Assembly: GCA_046732465.1 (NCBI GenBank)
Contig: JBKPND010000048.1
Location: 1 to 16,700 of the forward strand
Reading direction: 5' to 3'
Length of the DNA: 16,700 nt
Source of the DNA: DASUPK01 sp046732465
Lineage (GTDB): Bacteria > Actinomycetota > Thermoleophilia > Solirubrobacterales > 70-9
Part shown: in pieces, positions 1-7,334 of the stretch
Numbering within the stretch: the stretch's first letter is position 1
How the letters are laid out: each line of letters opens with the position of its first letter
Notes under the pieces: model-generated
Told to the model about the DNA's origin: nothing
The model's database searches: none
Seen by the model: the letters and a program-made list of their open reading frames with translations, nothing else
Translations under genes and position numbers: made by a program

Positions 1-1295
1 TCTTCGCAGCGCTCGCGCTCGCCGTCGGGCTCGCCGGGCAGAGCCGCGGCGCGGCGCTCGCGCTCGCCGGCGCGTTGCTCGCCTCCGTGCTGATCGCGAG
101 AGACCGCGGGCGCTACAGCCTCACGCTGCTCGCGATTGTCGTGCCCGTGGCTGCGACGGCGCCGCGGCTGATCGGAGACACCGCGCCGTCCGCGACGCTC
201 GTCCGCGAGCGCGGGATGGCTGCCCTCACGGCCGCAGTCGTCGCCGCCGTGATCGTCTGCCTCGTTTCGATGCTCGATCGCCGTGGTCGATTCCCCTTCG
301 GCGGTCGGGAGGGCCGGATCGCCCTGGCCCTATGGGCGGCTGCAATCGGCCTCGCCGCCTGTGCCTTCGTCGTGACGACCGGACGCCCGGACACGTGGGC
401 GTCGGCCAGGTGGAACGAGTTCACCGACGTCAACGCGACCGCAGCGGCGCCGTCGGACGCAGCGCATTTCGGTACCGGCGCGTCCAACCGGTACGACTAC
501 TGGCGCGTCGCCTGGCGCACCTTCGAGGACGATCCCGTCCAGGGCGTCGGCGCCGGCGCCTTCAGCGTGCCCTGGTTCAAGGCACGCGCTCTCGACGAGA
601 ACGTCACCGACGCCCACTCCTGGGAGGCCTCGGCCCTCGCCGAGACCGGTCTAGTCGGCTTCGCGTTGGCCGCCTTCGTCCTGCTTTTTCCACTCGTTCG
701 CCTGCGCAGCGCCCGGAAAGGAACGGGCCCGTGGCCGATCGCCGCCGTCGCGCTCGGCGGAGCTGCCGTGTACTTCGTGCTCCACGCCTCCGTCGACTGG
801 CTGTTCAGAATCCCCGCTGTCGCCATTCCGGGCTTCGTCCTCCTCGGCGCGCTCGCGTCGGGCGGCGATGAGCACGGCGGCCCGGTCTTCGGCGACCGAG
901 CGCAGCGCGCACTGCTGGCGCTGGCGGCGCTCGTCGCCCTCGCCGTAGCGGTCCCGACATATCTCGCCACGGCCGGCGTCGCGGACGCCGAGAACAACGC
1001 TGCGGCGTCGACCCCGGCCGCGCTCAGCGACCTCGACCGGGCGGAGCGGCTGAACCCGTTTGCGGCCGAGCCGCTCCTCGTCCGTGCGCTCGTCCTCAAA
1101 GCAGACGGGCGACAGAGGGCGGCACTCGCCGCCGCCGAGGACGCAACCGACCGAGCGCCGCAAAGTTGGACGGCTTGGCTCCTCCTCGCCGACGGCCGCC
1201 GGCTGACGGGGAACGCCCCTGGGAGCCGAGCGGCACTCGCCCGCGCGGCAGCTCTCAACCCGCGCGCAATCCGTCAGCTGGGCTTGAGCCGGTAG
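1..1295 (+). CDS. O-antigen ligase/polymerase-like membrane protein with C-terminal TPR-like tail (5' partial)
   Basis: The reading frame is open from base 3 (first codon TTC), so the true start lies upstream; about 430 residues are visible. The visible part opens with a hydrophobic stretch carrying GQSRGA, a signature of the O-antigen ligase (Wzy_C/WaaL-like) family. Two to three membrane segments follow, then a long extracytoplasmic loop (about 400-620) with NRYDYWRVAW, DPVQGVGAGAF and DAHSWEASALAETGLVG, matching the family's conserved loop (a His followed by an AE-G-x-x-G motif). More hydrophobic segments follow (about 650-960). The last 100 residues (about 987-1275) form Ala/Leu-rich helices resembling two or three TPR repeats (LNPFAAEPLLVRALVLKADG and similar). 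Family members join or transfer lipid-linked glycans outside the membrane. Ligase and polymerase cannot be told apart from sequence. The stop lies 2 bp before the asparagine-synthase-like gene, suggesting one operon. Confidence 0.82.
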   Translation, partial: FAALALAVGLAGQSRGAALALAGALLASVLIARDRGRYSLTLLAIVVPVAATAPRLIGDTAPSATLVRERGMAALTAAVVAAVIVCLVSMLDRRGRFPFGGREGRIALALWAAAIGLAACAFVVTTGRPDTWASARWNEFTDVNATAAAPSDAAHFGTGASNRYDYWRVAWRTFEDDPVQGVGAGAFSVPWFKARALDENVTDAHSWEASALAETGLVGFALAAFVLLFPLVRLRSARKGTGPWPIAAVALGGAAVYFVLHASVDWLFRIPAVAIPGFVLLGALASGGDEHGGPVFGDRAQRALLALAALVALAVAVPTYLATAGVADAENNAAASTPAALSDLDRAERLNPFAAEPLLVRALVLKADGRQRAALAAAEDATDRAPQSWTAWLLLADGRRLTGNAPGSRAALARAAALNPRAIRQLGLSR

Positions 1296-1297
1296 CC

Positions 1298-3199
1298 ATG
1301 TGCGGAATCGCTGGGTTCGAGATCGAGGGCCGGGATGCCACCGAGACATCGGCGCTTCTCGCGCGGGCACTGTCGTCCCGCGGCCCGGACGCGACCTGGT
1401 CGGTGGTCCGGCGTCGAACCGCCCTCGTCAACACGCGCCTGGCCGTGATCGACCTCTCGGACGCCGTCGTCTACCCGATGGCGAACGAGCGAGCCGACGT
1501 CCACCTCGCCTTCAATGGTGAGATCTACGACCACGGCGTCCTGCGCCGGGAACTGGAAGGGCACGGCCACCACTTCCGTACGCGGTGCGACGCCGAAGTT
1601 GTGCTCCACGGCTACGAGGAGTGGGGAGTCGGCGTCTTTCCCCGCCTGAATGGGATGTTCGCGCTCGCGATCGTCGACGAACGCAGCGGCGACATCGTTC
1701 TCGCTCGGGATCGCCTGGGAATCAAACCGCTCGTCCGGACGACCGGTTCTCCCTTCGCCTTCGCCTCGGACGCGATGGCGCTCGTCGAAGCCGGTCTGAG
1801 CGAGGGTCGAATCGACCTCGACGCTCTGCGCGGCTTTGCCGCGTTCCACTACGTCCCTCCTCCGGCGACGGGGGTCGCTGATATTGCCCAGGTACCGCCT
1901 GGCACTGCCTTCCGGAGGCGGCCTGACGGCACCGAAGAGCAGGTCGCCTGGGGCGCGACACCGTTCGCGGAGGACACGCTGCCGTCCGACAGGGTGAGCC
2001 TGGAGCAAGCAGAGGAGGCGCTCCTGACGGCCGTGCGGCGTCAGCTGGTGGCCGACGTCGAGGTAGGGGTTTTTCTCTCCGGCGGCGTCGACTCGGCGCT
2101 CGTCCTCGCAGCGGCCGCGGCACTCGGCGCTCGCCCCCGCGCCTTCTCGCTGGCCTTTCCCGGACACGGCGACTACGACGAGTCTCGCGCCGCCGCGGCG
2201 GTTGCGACGCAGGTCGGCGTGCCTCACCACATCGTGCCGTTGCGGGCTTCGTTCCCAGAGGCGGTGAGCTCGGTGGCGGCCGCCTACGACACGCCGTTCG
2301 CAGACGCTTCGGCAATCCCGATGATCGAGGTGGCCCGTCGAGCGCGAGAGCACGTGACGGTCGCGCTCAGCGGAACGGGCGGCGACGACCTGTTCGCCGG
2401 CTACTACCGGCATCGTGCACACCGTCTGCGGCCGCTCGTCGGGCGCGTGCCTCGACGGGCGCTGGCTCTCCTCCAGCGAAGCGATTCTCGACAGGGGAGC
2501 GCCCGGACCGGTCGCATCCGCCTAGCCGGCTCGTACGCGGCACGGCTAGCGGACGCCAGCGGGAACACTGATACCGATCAGTATCTGGCGCTCGCTGCGA
2601 ACCTAACGTCGCCGGCCGGACTGAGCGCGCTTCGCTTCGATGCGACTCCATCGGAGACGGCGAACGAGATCGCGCGACGATTCGACCTCTCCGAGCCCCT
2701 CCGTCCGACGCCGCTCCAGGCGATTCAGCGCTTCGAGCTGCGGACATATCTACCGGGTGATCTCCTGTGCAAGGAGGACCGAGCGACGATGGCCGTCGGT
2801 CTGGAAGGCCGTGTGCCTCTGCTGGACGACGCGCTCCTGCAACTGGCAGAAGAGACGCCGGAACAACAGAAGGTGTCGCTTCGGCGCGGCAAGATCGTCC
2901 TCCGAGAGCTCGCCGAGCGGTTCGGGGTTCGCCCGAGGGGACTCAAGCGGGGCTTCGCAGTCCCGCTGCGGGCGTACTTCGAAGGCCCGTGGCGTGCGGA
3001 TGCCCGGGAATGCTTCGGCTCGGCCGAAACGGACCTCGTCGATCCCGCCGGGGCCATGAGGCTCCTGGACGAGCCCGCCCCGCCGGTGACGGATCTCTGG
3101 ATGCTCGCGACACTCGTCGCTTGGGAAAACCGGCTGAAGTCGACGCGAACGACTGCGCGCAGAGAGCCCACGGCGATGTTGCAGGCAGCACCCAGGTAG
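1298..3199 (+). CDS. asnB: Asparagine synthase (glutamine-hydrolysing)-like amidotransferase
   Basis: The start at 1298 is fixed by the MCGIAGF N-terminus: after Met removal, the Cys becomes the nucleophile of the class II glutamine amidotransferase domain. A longer in-frame extension from 1166 is a shadow of the upstream gene. The product is 633 residues, normal for the family. Glutaminase residues are present: Cys2, Arg47 (NTRL), Asn73 (FNGE) and Asp98 (CDAE). The synthetase domain has the PP-loop SGGVDS at 261-266, GTGGDDLFAGY at 359-369, and the late motif LLCKEDRATM...EGRVPLLD (about 2760-2828). The enzyme uses glutamine nitrogen and ATP to turn a carboxylate into an amide. In polysaccharide clusters such paralogs (compare WbpS of Pseudomonas) are thought to amidate uronic acids rather than aspartate. 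Its position 2 bp from a membrane ligase-like gene and 2 bp from a sugar epimerase favours that role, but housekeeping asparagine synthesis cannot be excluded. Confidence 0.93.
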   Translation: MCGIAGFEIEGRDATETSALLARALSSRGPDATWSVVRRRTALVNTRLAVIDLSDAVVYPMANERADVHLAFNGEIYDHGVLRRELEGHGHHFRTRCDAEVVLHGYEEWGVGVFPRLNGMFALAIVDERSGDIVLARDRLGIKPLVRTTGSPFAFASDAMALVEAGLSEGRIDLDALRGFAAFHYVPPPATGVADIAQVPPGTAFRRRPDGTEEQVAWGATPFAEDTLPSDRVSLEQAEEALLTAVRRQLVADVEVGVFLSGGVDSALVLAAAAALGARPRAFSLAFPGHGDYDESRAAAAVATQVGVPHHIVPLRASFPEAVSSVAAAYDTPFADASAIPMIEVARRAREHVTVALSGTGGDDLFAGYYRHRAHRLRPLVGRVPRRALALLQRSDSRQGSARTGRIRLAGSYAARLADASGNTDTDQYLALAANLTSPAGLSALRFDATPSETANEIARRFDLSEPLRPTPLQAIQRFELRTYLPGDLLCKEDRATMAVGLEGRVPLLDDALLQLAEETPEQQKVSLRRGKIVLRELAERFGVRPRGLKRGFAVPLRAYFEGPWRADARECFGSAETDLVDPAGAMRLLDEPAPPVTDLWMLATLVAWENRLKSTRTTARREPTAMLQAAPR

Positions 3200-3201
3200 G
3201 A

Positions 3202-4152
3202 ATGCCGGCGAAGATGCATGCGCTCGTCACGGGAGGGGGAGGCTTCATCGGGCATCACCTCGTCCGGAGACTGCTCGCGGACGGATACGAGGTCCGCGTT
3301 CTCGACAACTTCTCGACTGGCCGGCGCGAACGGCTCGAGGGCCTCGACGTTGCCGTCGTCGAGGGCGACCTGCGTTCGTACGAGCGAGCGCATACTGCCG
3401 TCCGCGGAGCGGATCTCGTTTTCCACCTGGGCGCCCTCCCGTCGGTACCGCGCTCAGTCCAGGATCCGCTGACCACCGGCGCCGTCAACGTCGAGGGAAC
3501 CCTCAACGTCCTCCTCGCCGCCCGAGACGAGGACATCCGCCGCGTGGTCTTCGCCTCCTCATCTTCGGTGTACGGAGCGAGTTCGAGTATCCCCAAAACC
3601 GAATCCGATCAGCTGCTGCCGATCTCGCCGTACGGTGTCTCGAAGGTCGCCGCGGAGCACTACTGCCGAGCGTTCGCGACCGTATATGGCCTCGAGACGA
3701 TCAGCCTTCGCCTCTTCAACGTGTTCGGGCAGGGCCAGGATCCGCTGTCGCAGTATGCGGCGGTCGTTCCCCGGTTCATTGCCGCGCTCGCGTCGGAAGA
3801 GCGGCCGACCGTCTACGGAGACGGCCAGCAGACCCGGGACTTCACGTACGTCGACGACGTCGTGGAGGCATTCGTCCTCGCGGGCCAGCAGGATGTTCCT
3901 GCCGGTGACGTCTTCAACATCTCCGCCGGGGCCGAGACGTCCTTGCTCGAACTCATTGCAATTCTGAACGACCTCATGGGGACGGCCCTCGAACCGCAAT
4001 TCGAGCCCGCGCGCGCCGGAGAGGTCCGTCGCAGCCTCAGCGACGCCGGCAAAGCAGCACGCGTTCTGAACTGGCGATCTCAATGGGCACTTCCGCCTGC
4101 TCTTCGAGAGTGCATCGCAAATACGTCGATCGACGTGGCGCAAGTCACCTAA
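3202..4152 (+). CDS. NAD-dependent sugar-nucleotide 4-epimerase/dehydratase (extended SDR)
   Basis: A 316-residue extended short-chain dehydrogenase/reductase. The N-terminus holds the Rossmann glycine motif TGGGGFIG (10-17), then DNFSTG (35-40), the active-site strand ASSSSVYG (118-125) and the YxxxK pair Tyr144/Lys148 (SPYGVSK). Further family motifs are NVEGTLNVL, RLFNVFGQGQDP, YGDGQQTRDFTYVDDVVEA and the late AGEVRRSLSDAGKA. This pattern resembles UDP-GlcNAc/UDP-GlcNAcA 4-epimerases (WbpP/Gne type) and GalE-like enzymes; exact substrate cannot be read. It would supply a 4-epimerised UDP-sugar in the cytoplasm. ATG 3202 follows the AsnB stop by 2 bp with AGGTAGGA just upstream; ATG 3214 is an alternative that still keeps the whole glycine motif. 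Open reading frame upstream of 3202 overlaps AsnB and is not native. It is the last gene of the first plus-strand run and faces a convergent methyltransferase. Confidence 0.9.
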   Translation: MPAKMHALVTGGGGFIGHHLVRRLLADGYEVRVLDNFSTGRRERLEGLDVAVVEGDLRSYERAHTAVRGADLVFHLGALPSVPRSVQDPLTTGAVNVEGTLNVLLAARDEDIRRVVFASSSSVYGASSSIPKTESDQLLPISPYGVSKVAAEHYCRAFATVYGLETISLRLFNVFGQGQDPLSQYAAVVPRFIAALASEERPTVYGDGQQTRDFTYVDDVVEAFVLAGQQDVPAGDVFNISAGAETSLLELIAILNDLMGTALEPQFEPARAGEVRRSLSDAGKAARVLNWRSQWALPPALRECIANTSIDVAQVT

Positions 4153-4178
4153 CGAAATGTGCTCAAGTCGCTACGGCT

Positions 4179-4952
4179 TCACCTCGACGTCTCTTTGCGC
4201 ACCACGAACGCGTGCGACGAGGAGCCGAGTAGGTCCGCCATCCTCCGCCGCCTCGCGAGAGGCACCCTCGTGAGAAGGCCGTATCCGGTGTAGAAGATGT
4301 GGGTCGATTGCGCATCCACGACGGCGAATCCGTTCTGGGAAAGCACTGCCGCCCATCGACGTCGACTGAATGCATCCACTTCAGCCGCCGCACTGCGATG
4401 ACTTCCGTGCGGAGCAAGCGGGTGCATAATCGCCTTGATTATTCCGCGCGCAACACCATGCCGACGAACTGCATCTCGAGCGCTTCGGACGTTTACCAAC
4501 GAATCGGCAGAGTCCCGGGCAATAAGCGTCTTAGCCACAAATGGGTAATGAGCAAGGCTTGTCCAAATTCGCCAAGTTGCACTCGGGACGATGTGTATTG
4601 CCACGGCGTCGCGTTTCATTACTCTCCGTGTCTCTTCCAGGAACGGTGGTAGCGGGTCGACATGTTCCAGCACGTGTGAGGTGAAGACTCTGTCGACACT
4701 CGAATCCGGGAGAGGAATCGTCTGGCCATCGTACTCCTGCACAGGGAAGTAACTTCGCCCCTCGCGGTTATGACGAGTAACCTCGAATGCGGCCACATCG
4801 CATCCCCACCCCTCCAGAACGCTGGCCTGGTAGCCGGAACCAGCGCCAAGCTCGAGAACGCGCTGCCCAGACTCAAACCACGGCGCAACGGCTTCGAGCT
4901 CTGCGTGGCGAACGCGTTCAAGAAGCCCCACAGGCACCCCTTCCACGACCAT
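4179..4952 (-). CDS. Class I SAM-dependent methyltransferase (Methyltransf_11-like)
   Basis: A 257-residue protein with the class I methyltransferase core. Motif I is VLELGAGSGYQ (32-42), with an acidic residue ending strand 2 (AAFEV, Glu57). The following DSSVDRVFTSHVLEHVDPLPPFLEETRRVMK is split across the motif II and post-II positions typical of Methyltransf_11 proteins. The C-terminal half (about 120-257) is less typical and probably forms a lid or acceptor domain. It would methylate a small molecule or sugar from S-adenosylmethionine in the cytoplasm; the substrate is unknown. It is the only minus-strand gene between two plus-strand runs, ends 26 bp from the epimerase stop, and is divergent from the next glycosyltransferase. 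GC is low for this window: 134 of 240 bases at 4381-4620 (about 56%), suggesting later acquisition. ATG 4952 has only a weak purine run upstream, so the start is tentative. Confidence 0.85.
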   Translation of the reverse strand: MVVEGVPVGLLERVRHAELEAVAPWFESGQRVLELGAGSGYQASVLEGWGCDVAAFEVTRHNREGRSYFPVQEYDGQTIPLPDSSVDRVFTSHVLEHVDPLPPFLEETRRVMKRDAVAIHIVPSATWRIWTSLAHYPFVAKTLIARDSADSLVNVRSARDAVRRHGVARGIIKAIMHPLAPHGSHRSAAAEVDAFSRRRWAAVLSQNGFAVVDAQSTHIFYTGYGLLTRVPLARRRRMADLLGSSSHAFVVRKETSR

Positions 4953-5044
4953 CTTCTACGCGCCCTCGTGTTGCGCGTACGGCCGGGTCAGCCCTCGGGT
5001 GAGAGCGCACGCATCCCAATCGCACGCCCCTAGGCCCGTCCGCA
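4953..5044. promoter_or_regulatory. Divergent intergenic region with a perfect 7-bp inverted repeat
   Basis: This 92-bp gap separates the minus-strand methyltransferase from the plus-strand glycosyltransferase, so it should contain promoters or 5' leaders for both. It holds TACGCGC (4957-4963) and its exact reverse complement GCGCGTA (4973-4979), separated by 9 bases. The repeat lies 5 bp upstream of the methyltransferase ATG. It could be an operator or a hairpin in that gene's leader. I see no convincing -35/-10 pair, and no clear Shine-Dalgarno before ATG 5045. Function is inference only. Confidence 0.3.
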
Positions 5045-6193
5045 ATGAAGGTCCTCCACGTGATCACCGACCTCAAAGTGGGAGGCGAGAGCAAACACCT
5101 TGTCCGCGTAGTCGCATCGCTTCGCTCAATCGATCACGTCGTAAGTTGCCTCACCCTCACGACCCGTCCCGAGGATGCACCCGGTAGTACGCGACAGGAA
5201 TTCGAAGAGCTCGGTGTTCCCGTCGTGAATCTTGGAGTCTCGCCGAAGAAGCCACTTTCTGTGGTCAGAGCCTTCTGGCGACTCTACCGACTCGCCGCCC
5301 GTGAAAAACCCGACGTCATTCACGCGACGTTGATCCACGCAAACCTGCTGTCGCAGCCGCTCAGCTGGTTTGGGTTTCCGGTGATGTGCAGCTACGTCGT
5401 GACAGATCCTTGGCGGCGAGAATGGGAGCGTCACGTGGAGCGGTACGCCGGGCATCGGGCGATCTTTGTCGCCAACGCTCAAGCCGTGGCCGACACTCTC
5501 GTGGCCGGGGGCATCAGGCCAGAACGCATTCGGATCTTGCATTACGGCGTCGATTGCGAACATTTCCAACCTGCGGGTCTCTCGGCCGACATTCCTCAAG
5601 AAGATCACGTCCTGCTCGGCGTCGGGCGACTTCACCCACAGAAGGGGTTCGAGGATCTGATTCGAGCCGCGGCTCTCCTACCCACGCGGCCCAGAGTCGT
5701 CCTCCTGGGGGATGGTCCTCTACGGGGACACCTGATGCGTTGCAGCCACGAGGCGGAGGTCGAGCTCACGGTAATTCCGGCTGTACAAGACATTGCACCC
5801 TTCCTACGGCGCGCCGACGTCGTCGCCTTGCCCTCGCGGTACGAGGGACTTCCGAACGTCCTGCTCGAGGCGCTCGCCACCGGTTGCACGGTCGTCGCGA
5901 GCGATCTTCCCGGGCATCGCGAGGTCATCAGGAGCGGCGAGAACGGTCTGCTGGTTCCGCCGGCGGACGTGCACGCGCTGAGCCAGGCGATTCAGCACGC
6001 ACAGTCGGACGACGGCTCACTCGGAGCGAACGGGCGTCAAACGATGCTCACGCACTTTGATTGGAACACGTACGTGGAGCGGCGGCGCCGGCTTTACGAG
6101 TCGGTCGCTGCCCTTCCCGGCGGGGCGTTACACCGGAACGGGACTGCAGTCGGCGACTTGTACCCTGGCGGAGATGGCAGAGAGTCGGGCTAA
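5045..6193 (+). CDS. GT4-family glycosyltransferase
   Basis: A 382-residue GT-B fold enzyme of family GT4. The N-terminal domain opens MKVLHVITDLKVGGESKHLV; the usual GG-A-E/Q donor-loop motif reads GGES here. The C-terminal Glycos_transf_1 domain starts near residue 188, with LGVGRLHPQKG (191-201; Arg195 and Lys200 are the usual nucleotide-phosphate contacts), VVLLGDGP, and the E-x7-E motif in SRYEGLPNVLLEALATG (Glu267, Glu275). Length is typical. Such enzymes transfer a sugar from a nucleotide donor to a lipid-linked acceptor at the cytoplasmic membrane face, with retention of configuration. Donor and acceptor cannot be predicted. ATG 5045 is the first start consistent with the MKVLHVIT strand, although no good ribosome binding site is visible. 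The last 20 bases overlap the start of the next glycosyltransferase, implying co-translation. The C-terminal tail after about residue 355 is rich in Gly and Arg and not conserved-looking. Confidence 0.9.
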   Translation: MKVLHVITDLKVGGESKHLVRVVASLRSIDHVVSCLTLTTRPEDAPGSTRQEFEELGVPVVNLGVSPKKPLSVVRAFWRLYRLAAREKPDVIHATLIHANLLSQPLSWFGFPVMCSYVVTDPWRREWERHVERYAGHRAIFVANAQAVADTLVAGGIRPERIRILHYGVDCEHFQPAGLSADIPQEDHVLLGVGRLHPQKGFEDLIRAAALLPTRPRVVLLGDGPLRGHLMRCSHEAEVELTVIPAVQDIAPFLRRADVVALPSRYEGLPNVLLEALATGCTVVASDLPGHREVIRSGENGLLVPPADVHALSQAIQHAQSDDGSLGANGRQTMLTHFDWNTYVERRRRLYESVAALPGGALHRNGTAVGDLYPGGDGRESG

Positions 6194-7334
6194 GCAAGAC
6201 GGGCTCGTTCTCGTGGTGCCGAAGGCCGGTTCTGAGGTGGCCGAACACTTTGCGCATACCTTCCGTCTGGCCGATCACCTGAAAAACCACATGCGCACCG
6301 CCGTGATCATCGAGAGGCTGGTCGGGGCCGAGCCGCAAGCGGACCCGTCGGTGGTGGTCCGGATCCAACGCCACGGCGACACCGGCTTCGTGGTGCGGGC
6401 GTTGGAACTCATACGGCTCGCGGCAGGACTCCGCCGAAAGGGCTTCCGTTCATTCTTCGTTCGCACCTCGCAGACAGCCGCCGTCCCGATCATCGTTCTC
6501 CGCCGGCTGTCGGGCGGCAAAGTCATGTACTGGAGCTGCGGGAAAGGCTCGAAAAATCGATTGCGGGACGTGGGGGTCAAGAACGCCCTACGAGGCGAGA
6601 TTCCGCTGCGCGTCGCCTTACGCTTGGCTGACACGGTCGTGACGGGGACCAGTTCGCTCGCCGAGCACTACTCGCGAACATACGGGATCCCGAAAGAGCG
6701 CATCCGGGTGCTGCCAAATGAGATCGACCTGCAGTGGTTCAAGCCGCCATCGCGGGAAGAGCGTGCCCGGGCACGCAATGAGCTCTGCGTTGCCGACGAC
6801 GAACGGCTGGTGTTAACCGTCCACCGTCTGTCTCCGGTCAGGCGAACGCTGCTCTACATTCCGGCAGCTCTCCAGCCTGTCCTCGCACGCCACGATCGAG
6901 CGCGCTTCGTGATTGCTGGTGGCGGTCCTGAGGAACCACAGGTTCGACATGCGATTGGCCACGCCGGCCTCGATGATCGCGTTCAGATGCTGGGCACGGT
7001 GCCGCATCATCAGATCCGGCAGCTCTATGCGGCCGCCGACGTCTTCTGGATGCCGTCATACACCGAAGGCTTCCCTAGGGTGCTGCTCGAGGCAATGGCG
7101 ATGAAGGTTCCCATTGCCAGCACGGACGTAGGGGGAGTGCGGGAGATCCTGCCAAGCATCTACGGCAGTCGACTGGCCGACCGCGACCGGCCGGACCAGC
7201 TAGCCGCCGCAGTCTCCGAGCTAATCGGAAACCGAGCGCTGGCAACGCGATTGGCCGAGGAGGGAAGACGCTGGGTACGGCAGTACGACGCGCCGTCGGT
7301 CGCACGCCAGCTCGCGGCGTTGGCAAGCTCATGA
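6174..7334 (+). CDS. GT4-family glycosyltransferase with altered phosphate-binding loop
   Basis: A 386-residue GT-B glycosyltransferase. I chose ATG 6174 (MAESRAKQDG) because it leaves a 20-bp overlap with the upstream gene and precedes the first beta strand LVLVVPKAGS; GGAG sits nearby but is tightly spaced. The frame is open back to 6057, which would give a 39-residue extension buried in the upstream gene. The N-terminal domain (about 1-185) is atypical but ends in the usual VTGTSSLAEHY...IRVLPNEIDLQWFKP linker. The C-terminal domain has VIAGGGPE and the E-x7-E motif SYTEGFPRVLLEAMAM (Glu298, Glu306). Where most GT4 enzymes have G-R-L-x4-K-G, this one reads VHRLSPVRRT, so the lysine is replaced by arginine. 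It probably adds one sugar to the repeat unit at the inner membrane face. The stop overlaps the next gene's start in an ATGA, implying translational coupling. Confidence 0.87.
   Translation: MAESRAKQDGLVLVVPKAGSEVAEHFAHTFRLADHLKNHMRTAVIIERLVGAEPQADPSVVVRIQRHGDTGFVVRALELIRLAAGLRRKGFRSFFVRTSQTAAVPIIVLRRLSGGKVMYWSCGKGSKNRLRDVGVKNALRGEIPLRVALRLADTVVTGTSSLAEHYSRTYGIPKERIRVLPNEIDLQWFKPPSREERARARNELCVADDERLVLTVHRLSPVRRTLLYIPAALQPVLARHDRARFVIAGGGPEEPQVRHAIGHAGLDDRVQMLGTVPHHQIRQLYAAADVFWMPSYTEGFPRVLLEAMAMKVPIASTDVGGVREILPSIYGSRLADRDRPDQLAAAVSELIGNRALATRLAEEGRRWVRQYDAPSVARQLAALASS

Noticed and set aside
497..1258. Long minus-strand open frame opposite the ligase-like gene
   Set aside because: Low-complexity Ala/Arg/Ser composition typical of antisense frames in GC-rich genes, with no domain pattern.
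1166..1297. In-frame 44-codon extension upstream of the AsnB-like gene
   Set aside because: The catalytic Cys must be residue 2, which fixes the start at ATG 1298; the extension is the upstream gene read in another frame.
1274..2422. 382-codon minus-strand open frame opposite AsnB
   Set aside because: Arg/His/Val-rich shadow of a clearly real gene, with no recognisable motif.
2767..3201. Long N-terminal extension of the epimerase
   Set aside because: It overlaps AsnB coding sequence and lies before the Rossmann motif; ATG 3202 directly follows the AsnB stop.
4153..4178. Bidirectional terminator between the epimerase and methyltransferase stops
   Set aside because: The 26-bp gap shows no inverted repeat or T run.
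6057..6173. Upstream start for the second glycosyltransferase
   Set aside because: It would overlap the preceding gene by more than 130 bases and add residues with no family resemblance.
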